This document shows positions 13,514 through 21,754 of a DNA stretch of 28,680 nt, in pieces. Numbering within the stretch: position 1 is the stretch's first letter; the number at the start of each line of letters is the position of its first letter. The translations under genes and the position numbers were made by a program. This stretch comes from Streptomyces novaecaesareae. Lineage in GTDB: Bacteria; Actinomycetota; Actinomycetes; Streptomycetales; Streptomycetaceae. Where the stretch lies: NCBI RefSeq assembly GCF_000716875.1, contig NZ_JNWQ01000088.1, positions 1 to 28,680 of the forward strand, given 5' to 3'. The notes below the pieces were generated by a model. The model worked only from the letters and a program-made list of their open reading frames with translations, made no database searches and was not told where the DNA came from.

Positions 13514-15130
13514 TTGTCCCGCATATCCACGTTGGCCGGAGCAGTCACCTGCGCCCTCGCCCTTGTCACCGGTTCCGCCGTCGCCGCCTCGGCAGCACCG
13601 GTGGACCAGGCCCCGAGCCTGGCCGAGGCGAAGGTCGACCCTGTCGCCTGGACCCCGTGCAACCCCGACCCGAGCAAGCCGGACCCGGGCATTTACGACT
13701 GCGCCGTCTACCCCGTGCCGCTGGACTACGACAACCCGTCGGGTGAGAAGATCGGCATCGCCATGATGCGGCGGCGCGCGAGCGACCCGTCGAAGCGGAT
13801 CGGCTCGCTGTTCCTCAACCCGGGCGGCCCGGGCGGCAGTGGCTACCTGTGGGCGACGACCAGCCGCTTCGGCCCCGAGGTGCAGTCCAAGTTCGACCTG
13901 GTCGGCTTCGACCCGCGCGGTGTGGCCCGGAGCAACCCGCTCAAGTGCTACAAGACCCAGGAGGACGCCGACGCGGTCAACAACCGCATGGTCGGCGTGC
14001 CGGTCACCAAGGCCGAGGTCGACGACACGCTGGACGCGGACCAGGACTACACCGACGCCTGCAGCAAGAACGCCGGCCCGCTGATCGAGCACATGTCGAC
14101 CATCAACGTGGTGCGCGACCTTGACCGGATGCGCCGCGCCGTCGGTGACGCCCAGCTCACCTTCGCCGGATTCTCCTACGGCACCCTGATCGGTTCGACG
14201 TACGCCAACATGTACCCGAACAAGGTCCGGGCGATCATCATCGACGGCAACGTCGACCCGAACCTGCGCCTGCACAACGGCCTGGAGTACGACCGCCAGC
14301 GCGCGGGCGGCTTCGAGCTGGCCCTGGACGAGTTCCTGAAGCGCTGCCAGGCCGCCGGTGCGCCGCGCTGCGCCTTCGGCGAGGGCGACACCCGGGCCAA
14401 GTTCGACCAGCTCCGCGACCACCTGCGGACCAGCCCGATCACGCTGGCGAACGGCTCCAAGGTGACGCTGAGCAGCTTCACCAGCGAGGTCGCCAGCGCC
14501 CTGTACTCGCAGGCCAAGCTGGCCCCCCTGGCCAAGTCGCTGCAGGCGACCTACCAGGTGCTGCAGAAGCCGAACGCCGCCGCCCTGCTGGCCCCGAAGG
14601 CGAACGTCGCGGACGAGGACGCCAACGTCCTCTCGGTGGACGTCCCGCGGGCGCTGCGTGAGGCTCCGGCCGACTCCGAGTACACCGCCGACGACTCCTA
14701 CATGGGCGTCAACTGCCAGGACAAGCCCTACCCGTCGAACGACCGGGTGTTCGCGAACGCGGCCAAGGCCTGGGAGCAGGAGTCGCCGACCTTCGGCCGT
14801 TACCAGGCCTTCGACGCGCCGGCGTGCGCGAGCTGGCCGGCCCCGGCCCGGGACGCCGAGCGCTTCTCCGGCCCGTGGAACAAGAAGACCTCCAACACCG
14901 TGATGGTGATCGGCAACCTCTACGACCCGGCCACCCAGTACAAGTTCGCCCAGCGGATGCAGCAGCAGCTGGGCAACGCGGTGCTGGTCAGCGTCGACTC
15001 GATCGAGCACTGCGCCGTCGGCCGCAGCAAGGCGCTGAACGAGCTGGTCACCCGCTACCTGGTGGACCGCACCGCGCCGAAGCCCGGCCAGCTGCTGAAG
15101 CCGGACGCGGAGATCTTCCCGGCGGTCTGA
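13514..15130 (+). CDS. Secreted S33 alpha/beta-hydrolase, tripeptidyl aminopeptidase (SlpD/Tap-like)
   Basis: A 538-residue exported hydrolase. Residues 1-28 form a Sec signal peptide (basic start, hydrophobic core, ASA-AP cleavage). The alpha/beta fold shows LFLNPGGPGGSG (oxyanion loop, about 99-110), FDLVGFDPRGVARS (127-140), the nucleophile elbow GFS221YGT, the acid D471 in NLYDPATQY and H499 in IEHCAVG. The C-terminal TAP-like region carries the last two residues of the triad. Such enzymes remove N-terminal tripeptides from exported proteins and peptides in Streptomyces. Its start is TTG, four bases after GAGGAGG. A long AT-richer leader (about 13355-13500) precedes it, and a strong hairpin follows. 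It could assist peptide scavenging or processing of secreted proteins. Confidence 0.92.
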   Translation: MSRISTLAGAVTCALALVTGSAVAASAAPVDQAPSLAEAKVDPVAWTPCNPDPSKPDPGIYDCAVYPVPLDYDNPSGEKIGIAMMRRRASDPSKRIGSLFLNPGGPGGSGYLWATTSRFGPEVQSKFDLVGFDPRGVARSNPLKCYKTQEDADAVNNRMVGVPVTKAEVDDTLDADQDYTDACSKNAGPLIEHMSTINVVRDLDRMRRAVGDAQLTFAGFSYGTLIGSTYANMYPNKVRAIIIDGNVDPNLRLHNGLEYDRQRAGGFELALDEFLKRCQAAGAPRCAFGEGDTRAKFDQLRDHLRTSPITLANGSKVTLSSFTSEVASALYSQAKLAPLAKSLQATYQVLQKPNAAALLAPKANVADEDANVLSVDVPRALREAPADSEYTADDSYMGVNCQDKPYPSNDRVFANAAKAWEQESPTFGRYQAFDAPACASWPAPARDAERFSGPWNKKTSNTVMVIGNLYDPATQYKFAQRMQQQLGNAVLVSVDSIEHCAVGRSKALNELVTRYLVDRTAPKPGQLLKPDAEIFPAV

Positions 15131-15167
15131 CGGGCGGGCCTCCGGGCGCCTGACGGACGAGCCAACA

Positions 15168-15203
15168 GTCGTGGTGGTCGGCGGCCTCGCCGGCCACCAC
15201 GAC
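15168..15203 (+). terminator. Strong hairpin terminator after the secreted hydrolase gene
   Basis: A stem of 16 pairs (one G-T wobble) with a GCCT loop: the outer arms are GTCGTGGTGG and CCACCACGAC. It lies about 38 bases past the stop. Confidence 0.75.
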
Positions 15204-15473
15204 CGTGCTTTCCGGCCGGCTTCCCGGAGCACGCGGACAATGCGGCAGAAGATCGTCATCGAACCTCCCGTGGAGCGGATTCCCCCAGTCGCCGGCGACC
15301 ATAGCCGACGCCACTGACAATGCGGTCCGGAAGATCGGCGAACACCATGACCGTTACCACTCGCCAGGAATGACGTACTGTCACACTTTTTAAAATGGTT
15401 TCTCGAAATCGAATACCCGTGTTAGCGTGCGGCTCGCCAGCTTCTCTCGACACCGAGAAAGTGGGGACAGTGC

Positions 15474-17096
15474 ATGCAGCACGATTTCTCCCGACGGGGA
15501 TTCCTGGGTGGTGCCGGCGCGGCCGCCGCCGGGATCACCGTCGGTTCGACGACCGCTGCCGCCGCCGGGGGAGCGCCCCGGGAACTGCCGAAGGGGCGGT
15601 CGGTACTTCCGGGTGATCCGCGGTACCGGACGCTCAGCCAGGGCTTCAACCAGCGGTGGCACAGCAGCCCCGCGTACATCCGGCTGGTGGGCAACGAGGC
15701 GGACGCCGTCGCCGAGCTGAACCGGGTGCTGGACCGCGGGCTGCGGCCGACGGTCCGCAGCGGCGGGCACTGCTACGAGGGCTTCGTCGACAACGACCGG
15801 GGCGTCATCCTCGACCTCAGCACGATGTGCGGCGTGGCCGCCTCGACGGACAAGTTCGGCCGGCCCACGTACTGCGTCGAGGGCGGTGCGACCAACTGGG
15901 ACGTCTACACCACGCTGTTCCGCGAGCACGCCGTCACCCTGCCGGCCGGGTCCTGCTACTCGATCGGCGCCGGCGGGCACATCTGCGGCGGCGGGTTCGG
16001 CGTGCTGTCCCGCCGGCACGGGCTCACCGTGGACCACCTGGTCCAGGTCGACGTGGTCACCGTGCGGGGCGGCACCGCGGTGGTGACACGGGCGCACCGC
16101 GAGGACGCGAAGGGCTCGCCCGAGCAGGACCTCTTCTGGGCCCACACCGGTGGTGGTGGCGGCAACTTCGGGGTGGTGCTGCGCTACCACTTCTCGCTGG
16201 ACGTGCCCCAGCCGCCGCCCCGGGTCTGGCTCAGCAGCGTCGCCTGGCCCTGGGGCGAACTGCTCCGGCGGCCCGCCGACTTCGAGACGCTGGTGCGCAA
16301 CTTCGGCGCCTTCATGGCGGAGCACAGCGGCCCGCAGGAGCGGGTGTACCAGGGGCTGTTCGCGATCCTCAAGCTCACCCACCACTCCAACGGGAACGTC
16401 GTCCTGTTCAGCCAGTGGGACGGCGACGACCCGGCGCCGCTCGACGCCTTCGTGGCGGCCGTCGAGCGTGGGATGGCCACCTGGTCGGTGGCCCAGACCC
16501 GCGCCGCCGGCGGGCTGTTCCTGCCCTATCCGGAGAAGCGGCGGCAACTGCCCTGGTTCCAGGCCACCATGACGCTCAACCCCTCGGGCGACAACCAGCG
16601 GGGCAAGTACAAGTCGGCCTACCACCGGGAGCCGTTCAGCCCGGCGCAGATCGCCACCTTCTGGGACAGGCTGGTGCGGGACGTCGAGGGCGCGGACCTC
16701 TCGAAGACGCTGGTCCAGATCGACTCCTACGGCTGCCGGATCAACACCCGCCGGCCCGACGAGACCGCCGTCCCGCAGCGCGACTCGATCATGAAGTTGC
16801 AGTACCAGACGTACTGGACGGACCAGGCCGAGGACACCGCGCACCTGACGTACCTGAGCGGCCTCTATCGCGACGTCTACCGGGAGACCGGCGGCGTCCC
16901 GGAGATCGACACCGCGACGGACGGCGCCTACGTCAACTACCCGGACACCGACCTGGGCACGGCCTACCAGCCCGACCCGGCGTACCCGCGCCTCTACTAC
17001 AAGGACAACTACGCGCGGCTCCAGCGAGTGAAGGCGTACTGGGACGGGGAGGAGGTGTTCCACCATGCTCAGTCGATCATCCCGGCCAAGGGCTGA
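15474..17096 (+). CDS. Tat-exported FAD oxidase of the berberine-bridge (BBE) family, bicovalent flavin
   Basis: A 540-residue PCMH-fold oxidoreductase. The N-terminus FSRRGFLGG followed by an Ala-rich hydrophobic stretch is a Tat signal. The FAD domain has RSGGH99CYEG, where H99 should bind FAD covalently, and PAGSC161YSIGAGGHICGGGFG, where C161 aligns with the cysteine of bicovalent enzymes such as berberine bridge enzyme and aclacinomycin oxidoreductase. The C-terminus (about 495-535) carries the BBE domain with YYKDNYARLQRVKAYWD. Members oxidise sugars, alkaloids or polyketide sugars with oxygen and release peroxide. GGGGA precedes the ATG. The 15204-15473 leader is AT-rich around 15385-15415, with a possible TAGCGT -10 at 15423. 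It is followed by a convergent ABC gene. The substrate is not predictable. Confidence 0.9.
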   Translation: MQHDFSRRGFLGGAGAAAAGITVGSTTAAAAGGAPRELPKGRSVLPGDPRYRTLSQGFNQRWHSSPAYIRLVGNEADAVAELNRVLDRGLRPTVRSGGHCYEGFVDNDRGVILDLSTMCGVAASTDKFGRPTYCVEGGATNWDVYTTLFREHAVTLPAGSCYSIGAGGHICGGGFGVLSRRHGLTVDHLVQVDVVTVRGGTAVVTRAHREDAKGSPEQDLFWAHTGGGGGNFGVVLRYHFSLDVPQPPPRVWLSSVAWPWGELLRRPADFETLVRNFGAFMAEHSGPQERVYQGLFAILKLTHHSNGNVVLFSQWDGDDPAPLDAFVAAVERGMATWSVAQTRAAGGLFLPYPEKRRQLPWFQATMTLNPSGDNQRGKYKSAYHREPFSPAQIATFWDRLVRDVEGADLSKTLVQIDSYGCRINTRRPDETAVPQRDSIMKLQYQTYWTDQAEDTAHLTYLSGLYRDVYRETGGVPEIDTATDGAYVNYPDTDLGTAYQPDPAYPRLYYKDNYARLQRVKAYWDGEEVFHHAQSIIPAKG

Positions 17097-17211
17097 CGGT
17101 CCGCCTGCTTGAGCATTCGACCCCGTGGCAGGGACGGGAGTACGAGGACGCACCCCGCATCCCCGCACTCCCCGCCCCGCGCTTCCCGCCTCGCGCTCCG
17201 CCCCGCTCCCG

Positions 17212-18045
17212 CTACGCGGCCTGCTCGGCCTCCTCCTCGACGACCCGCCCGTCCCGGAGCTCGATCACTCGGTCGGCGAGCCCCATCAGCGTCGGGTCGT
17301 GGGTGGCGACCAGCACCGTGACGCCCTCGCTGCGCACCACCGCGCGCAGCAGCTCCATGATCGAGCGGCCGGTCTCCGAGTCCAGCTGACCGGTGGGCTC
17401 GTCGGCGATGATCAGGCCGGGCTCGTTGGCCAGTGCGCGGGCGATGGCGACGCGCTGCTGCTGGCCGCCGGAGAGTTCGCCGGGGCGCTGGTTGGCGTGG
17501 TCGGCCAGGCCGACCAGCGCCAGCAGGGCGTGGGTGCGCTCCTCGCGCTCGGCGGCGTCGACCTTGCGCAGCCGCATCGGCACGCCGACGTTCTCCGCGG
17601 CGGTGAGCATCGGGATCAGCCCGAAGGACTGGAAGACGAAGCCGATCCGCTCCCGGCGCAGGGCGAGCCGGCCGTCCTCGTTCAGTCCGCCGAGTTCGGT
17701 GCCGGCGATGGCGATGCTGCCGCCGGTCGGGGAGTCCAGGCCGCCGACCAGGTTGAGCAGGGTCGTCTTGCCGGAGCCGGAACGGCCCTTGAGGGCGGTG
17801 AGTTCGCCGCGGCCGACGGTGAAGGATATGCCGCGCAGTGCGTGTACGGCCCGCTCGCCGGTGCCGAAGCTGCGTCGGAGGTCGGTCACGGTGACCATCG
17901 GTTCGGTGGTCGCGGTCGCGGTCGCGGTCGCGGTCGCGGTCTCGGTCTCGGTCGCGGCCGCGGCCGTGATCCCGGTCGTAGCCGTGGCGGTCGCGTTGGT
18001 CGCGTTGGCCGTGGTGGTGGCGGTTGCGGCTTGATCCTGTGTCAT
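17212..18045 (-). CDS. ABC transporter ATP-binding protein (MacB/LolD type) with Ala-Thr N-terminal tail
   Basis: A 277-residue ATPase. The core starts near residue 50 ([14 protein letters not shown]) and has Walker A GRSGSGKT (87-94), the Q-loop in [11 protein letters not shown], signature LSGGQQQR, Walker [10 protein letters not shown] and the ATHD switch histidine. This is the MacB/LolD branch that partners FtsX-like permeases. Residues 1-49 are an unusual Ala/Thr tail encoded by hexanucleotide repeats. The start at 18045 is supported by AGGGGGG seven bases upstream; the internal ATG at 17898 has no ribosome binding site. It is divergent from two FtsX-like permease genes that also have their own ATPase downstream, so it may serve the same exporter or act separately. 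Confidence 0.92.
   Translation of the reverse strand: MTQDQAATATTTANATNATATATTGITAAAATETETATATATATATTEPMVTVTDLRRSFGTGERAVHALRGISFTVGRGELTALKGRSGSGKTTLLNLVGGLDSPTGGSIAIAGTELGGLNEDGRLALRRERIGFVFQSFGLIPMLTAAENVGVPMRLRKVDAAEREERTHALLALVGLADHANQRPGELSGGQQQRVAIARALANEPGLIIADEPTGQLDSETGRSIMELLRAVVRSEGVTVLVATHDPTLMGLADRVIELRDGRVVEEEAEQAA
17911..17952 (-). repeat. Hexanucleotide tandem repeat in the ATPase 5' coding region
   Basis: Five copies of CGCGGT are followed by two of CTCGGT, with decayed copies continuing to about 18030. On the coding strand they encode alternating Ala-Thr and Glu-Thr residues. Because the unit is six bases, slippage would change the tail length and keep the frame. Confidence 0.85.
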
Positions 18046-18451
18046 GCGGCGTCCCCCCTGTGGGCGTGGTGACCCGGTTCCATTCCGTCTCTACGGATAC
18101 GACGGCTCCGCTGGTTCACGTTCCCGGGAAGAAAAGCGAGGGCGGAGTTCGGTGGCCAAAGGAGTGCGGTGGAGCCGGATTTGTGAAGTGTGCATGGCAT
18201 TTCAACGGGGCATCCCCGGCCGGGATGCTATCAATGAAAGGAATTTGCTCATCGCTTACTTGATTCGCGCAAGTCCCTTCCGTTCCTGGGTGCTTTCTGA
18301 CAGCATCGTCCGCTATCCGGTGATCGAATGCCGGTGATCCATGCGCCGGTGTGCTCTCGAAGTGTCCATCTGTGGCCGATTTGTGCCCGGATCGGATCTA
18401 TGGGCGGGGCCGGTTGACGCTACCGGGGACGTAATCCGGGGGAGGAACTCG
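18046..18451. other. Divergent promoter region between the ATPase and permease operons
   Basis: This 406-bp stretch has no convincing gene and is noticeably AT-richer than its flanks between about 18170 and 18320. It contains the palindrome at 18210-18228 and two direct copies of CCGGTGATC at 18317-18325 and 18331-18339. Promoters for both operons must lie here, but I cannot fix their -10 boxes. Confidence 0.6.
18210..18228. promoter_or_regulatory. Operator-like inverted repeat in the divergent ABC promoter region
   Basis: GCATCCC and GGGATGC flank a five-base CGGCC centre. It sits in the AT-richer core between the two ABC units and could bind a shared regulator or form a hairpin in the leader. 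Confidence 0.45.
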
Positions 18452-21400
18452 ATGCTCGGCTTCGTCGTGCGCAGACTGCGCGGGCGACTGCCGCTGGCTG
18501 CTGCCGTCCTGCTGACGGTACTGATCGCCACGGCGGTGTTGACCGCCCTGGTGACCTTCAACAGCGGTGTCGGTCAGGCAGGCCTGCGGCAGGCGCTCCA
18601 AGGTCCGGGCCATGTCCGGACCACGGTGATGGTGACCGCCGAACACGGGGCGGACCAGCGGGAGGACGAGGCGGCGCTCGCCGCCTACCGTCAGAAGCTC
18701 TTCGGTGAGCTGCCCGTGCACACCGACAGCCTGCTGCGCAGCCGCTCCTACGGTCTGCCGGTCGTCGGCACCGCGGGCGCGGCGGCCCAGGCCGCCGGGG
18801 ACAAGGCGGACCTGACGGTCCTCGCCGACGTCGACCGCGGCCGGACGCGGCTGGTCGCCGGCGCCTGGCCGGCCGCCGTCACCGGTCCGGTGCGGTCCGC
18901 CGCTCCCCAAGTCGCCGTCCCCCAGGCCATGCTGCCCCGCCTCGGTCTGACCGGCCAGGCCCTGCCCGCCGAGGTGCCGCTCGTCGACCGGCTCGACGGC
19001 AAGCCGCTGGCCGTTCGGGTCACCGGGGTCTACCAGGCGGCCGACCCGTTCGACCCGTACTGGCGGATCGACCCGGTCGGCGGTCACGAGGTCGAGACCG
19101 GCGGGTTCACCACCTACGGGCCGATGATGGTCGACCAGAGCGCCTTCACCACGGGCGGCCTGATCCAGAGCAGCCGCGGCTGGCTGCTCGACGCGGACTT
19201 CGCGACCGTCGACCAGGCCACCGCCCAGGCGATCGGCCACCGCGTCCAAGGCCTGTCGAACGACGCCCGGAAGACCGCTTCGTTCAGCGTGAACACCGAA
19301 CTTTCGGACGTCATCAGCGAATTGACGGCCGGAATGGCGGTCGCCCGGTCCACCCTGCTGATCGGCGCCCTGCAGCTGGCCGTGCTCGCCGCGGCCGCCC
19401 TGCTGCTCGTCGTCCGCCTGATCGCGGCCCGCCAGGAGCGGGAGAACGAACTGCTCGCCGCCCGCGGCGCCTCCGGCACCCGGCTCGGCGGCTTCACCGC
19501 CCTGGAGCTGCTGCTGCTCGCCACCCCCGCGGCGGTCTTCGCGCCCCTGCTCACCCCGTTCCTGGTCCGCGTCCTGGCCGGCCTCGGACGGGCCCACCAG
19601 GTGACCCTGGACACCGGCATCGGCTGGACGCTGTGGCCGGTCGCGCTGGTCTGCTCCCTCGCCTCCATCGTGCTGGCCACCGTGCCCAGCCTGCTGCGCG
19701 GCGCCGGGGCCGCCCTGCGCCGCAGGACCGGCCGCCGTCAGGCCCTGGTCTCCGGCATCGCGCGCAACGGCGGCGACCTCGCCGTGCTCGCGCTGGCGGT
19801 CCTCGCCTACCAGCAGCTCGACCAGTACGGCGGCGGGCTGTCCGCCGACTCCTCCGGGCAGCTCGGCATCGACCCGCTGCTGGTCGCCACCCCCACCCTG
19901 GCGCTGTGCGCGGGCACTCTGATCGTGCTGCGCCTGCTGCCGCTCGCCGCGGTCCTGGGCTCACGGGTGGCCGCCAAGGGCCGTGGCCTCGGCCCGGCCA
20001 TGGTCGGCTGGCAGCTGGCCCGTCAGCCCGCTCGCGCCAACGGCCCGGTGCTGCTGCTCGTCCTGGCCGTGGCCACCGGCGTGCTCGCCATCGGCCAGCA
20101 CGCCACCTGGACCGCCTCCCAGCGCGACCGGGCCTCCTTCGACACGGCGGGCGGCCTGCGCATCTCCGCCGCGCACAGCCCGCTGATGGGCCAGGGCGGC
20201 CGCTACGGCGCCCTGCCGGGCGGCGACCGGCTGCTCCAGGTGGTGCGCGGGGAGCAGGTGCTGCCGGGCGGCAGCGGACAGGTGCTCGCGATGGACACCG
20301 CCGCGCTCGCCGACCGCGTCCCGGTCCGCGACGACCTGCTGGACGGGAAGACGCGTCAGGAGCTGTTCGGGCCACTGGCCGCCCCGCTCGCAGCCCCATC
20401 GGCCGCCGCTGGGGCGCAGACCGGGGTGCCGCTGCCCGGGCACCCGCTGCGGATCGACGCCGACCTCTCCATCCGCCAGGAGTTCGACGGGAAGCCCGTC
20501 ACCATCGGCGCCATGTCGTTGGCGCAGTTCCCCCCGGAGGTGACGCTCCTGCTGCGGGACCGCTTCGGCTACGTCCACAAGGCCCCCATCGGCAGCCTCC
20601 CGCTCAGCGGTGACCTGCTCGCCTCGGCCCCGCTGGGCGAGTTGACGGGTGCCCCGGTGGGCTCGGCCGCCACCCCGCTCACCGTGGTCGGGGCGACCGT
20701 GACCTTCAGCGACCGGGCCGCCGGCGAGGTCACCATCCACCGACTGGCCGTCTCCGACACCGCCGACGGACCGGCCACCCCCGTGGCCGTGCCGGTCGGC
20801 CTCTCCTGGAAGGCCACCGCGCTGCCCCGGCCCACGAACGGGAAGCCCACGGCCGTCGTCGCCCCCGACGCAGCGCAGGCCGACCGGCTGCTGAGCGTCA
20901 GCTACGTCTTCGCGGACGGCACCGGAGAAGCCCTGCGGACCGTCGCCGGCCCGGCCGGGGCGGCGGCGACATCGATCGTGTCCGGCGTCGCCACCCGCGA
21001 CTACCTCGGGATGGTCGGCGCCTCGGTCGGCGACACCATCCGGGTGCCGTTCGCCGGCACCACCCTCTCGGTCAAGATCACCGGTGTGGTCGAGGCCGTG
21101 CCGGTGGCCGGCCGCAGCGCGCTGGTCATCGACCTGGCCACCACCGCGCGGCTGCTGGCCGAGGAGGGCCGCTCGCTGTCCGGCCGCACCGAATGGTGGC
21201 TGCCCGCCTCCGGCCCGGGCGACCGCACCCCGGCCGAGGCCGCCGCCGCCCTGCGGGCCGCCCCCGGGGGCCAGGACGTCCAGGTCTCCGACGAGGCCTC
21301 CGAGCGCTTCCTCGGCGACCCGGTCGGTGCCGCCCCGCAGAGCGCGCTGATGGCGATCGCGGTCGCCACCGCGGTGCTCGCGGCGATCGGCTTCGGCGCC

Positions 21401-21754
21401 GCCGTGGCCGGCTCCGCCCGCCAGCGCTCCCAGGACTCCGCCCTGCTGCTCGCCCTGGGCGCGCCCCGCCGGGTGGTGAGGCGCGCGACCACGGCCGAGT
21501 ACGGTCTGCTGATCGGGCTCGGCAGCGTCGTCGGACTCGTCCTCGGCGTCCTGCTCGTCCACCTGATCGTGCCGTTCATGGTGCTGACCTCCGCCGCCAA
21601 GCGGCCGCTGCCCGAGGCCGTGATCCAGTTGCCGGTGGGTCAGGTACTGCTGCTCACGCTCGCGATCGCCGTTGTCCCGCTGCTGTCGGCCTTCCTCATC
21701 GGACGCCGCGGTCGAAACGTGGCCTCCCGGCTGCGCCTCGTGGAGGAGATGTGA
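18452..21754 (+). CDS. FtsX-like ABC permease, large subunit
   Basis: A 1100-residue integral membrane protein of the MacB/FtsX class. It has one N-terminal membrane helix (about residues 14-36), an extracellular domain, a block of about six helices near 320-550 (LLIGALQLAVLAAAALLLVV, then the FTALELLLLATP stretch and others), a second large extracellular domain (about 555-955), and three C-terminal helices (ALMAIAVATAVLAAIGFGAA and two more), about ten in all. This duplicated FtsX layout is common in streptomycete exporters of lipids, peptides or antibiotics. GGGGGAGG precedes the ATG at 18452. Its TGA overlaps the GTG of the next permease (GTGA), so the two are co-translated and probably form a heterodimer. 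The substrate is unknown. Confidence 0.88.
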   Translation: MLGFVVRRLRGRLPLAAAVLLTVLIATAVLTALVTFNSGVGQAGLRQALQGPGHVRTTVMVTAEHGADQREDEAALAAYRQKLFGELPVHTDSLLRSRSYGLPVVGTAGAAAQAAGDKADLTVLADVDRGRTRLVAGAWPAAVTGPVRSAAPQVAVPQAMLPRLGLTGQALPAEVPLVDRLDGKPLAVRVTGVYQAADPFDPYWRIDPVGGHEVETGGFTTYGPMMVDQSAFTTGGLIQSSRGWLLDADFATVDQATAQAIGHRVQGLSNDARKTASFSVNTELSDVISELTAGMAVARSTLLIGALQLAVLAAAALLLVVRLIAARQERENELLAARGASGTRLGGFTALELLLLATPAAVFAPLLTPFLVRVLAGLGRAHQVTLDTGIGWTLWPVALVCSLASIVLATVPSLLRGAGAALRRRTGRRQALVSGIARNGGDLAVLALAVLAYQQLDQYGGGLSADSSGQLGIDPLLVATPTLALCAGTLIVLRLLPLAAVLGSRVAAKGRGLGPAMVGWQLARQPARANGPVLLLVLAVATGVLAIGQHATWTASQRDRASFDTAGGLRISAAHSPLMGQGGRYGALPGGDRLLQVVRGEQVLPGGSGQVLAMDTAALADRVPVRDDLLDGKTRQELFGPLAAPLAAPSAAAGAQTGVPLPGHPLRIDADLSIRQEFDGKPVTIGAMSLAQFPPEVTLLLRDRFGYVHKAPIGSLPLSGDLLASAPLGELTGAPVGSAATPLTVVGATVTFSDRAAGEVTIHRLAVSDTADGPATPVAVPVGLSWKATALPRPTNGKPTAVVAPDAAQADRLLSVSYVFADGTGEALRTVAGPAGAAATSIVSGVATRDYLGMVGASVGDTIRVPFAGTTLSVKITGVVEAVPVAGRSALVIDLATTARLLAEEGRSLSGRTEWWLPASGPGDRTPAEAAAALRAAPGGQDVQVSDEASERFLGDPVGAAPQSALMAIAVATAVLAAIGFGAAVAGSARQRSQDSALLLALGAPRRVVRRATTAEYGLLIGLGSVVGLVLGVLLVHLIVPFMVLTSAAKRPLPEAVIQLPVGQVLLLTLAIAVVPLLSAFLIGRRGRNVASRLRLVEEM

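Noticed and set aside
17911..17952. Possible CRISPR-like or origin-like array
   Set aside because: The units are contiguous 6-bp repeats without spacers inside a coding region; it is a microsatellite.
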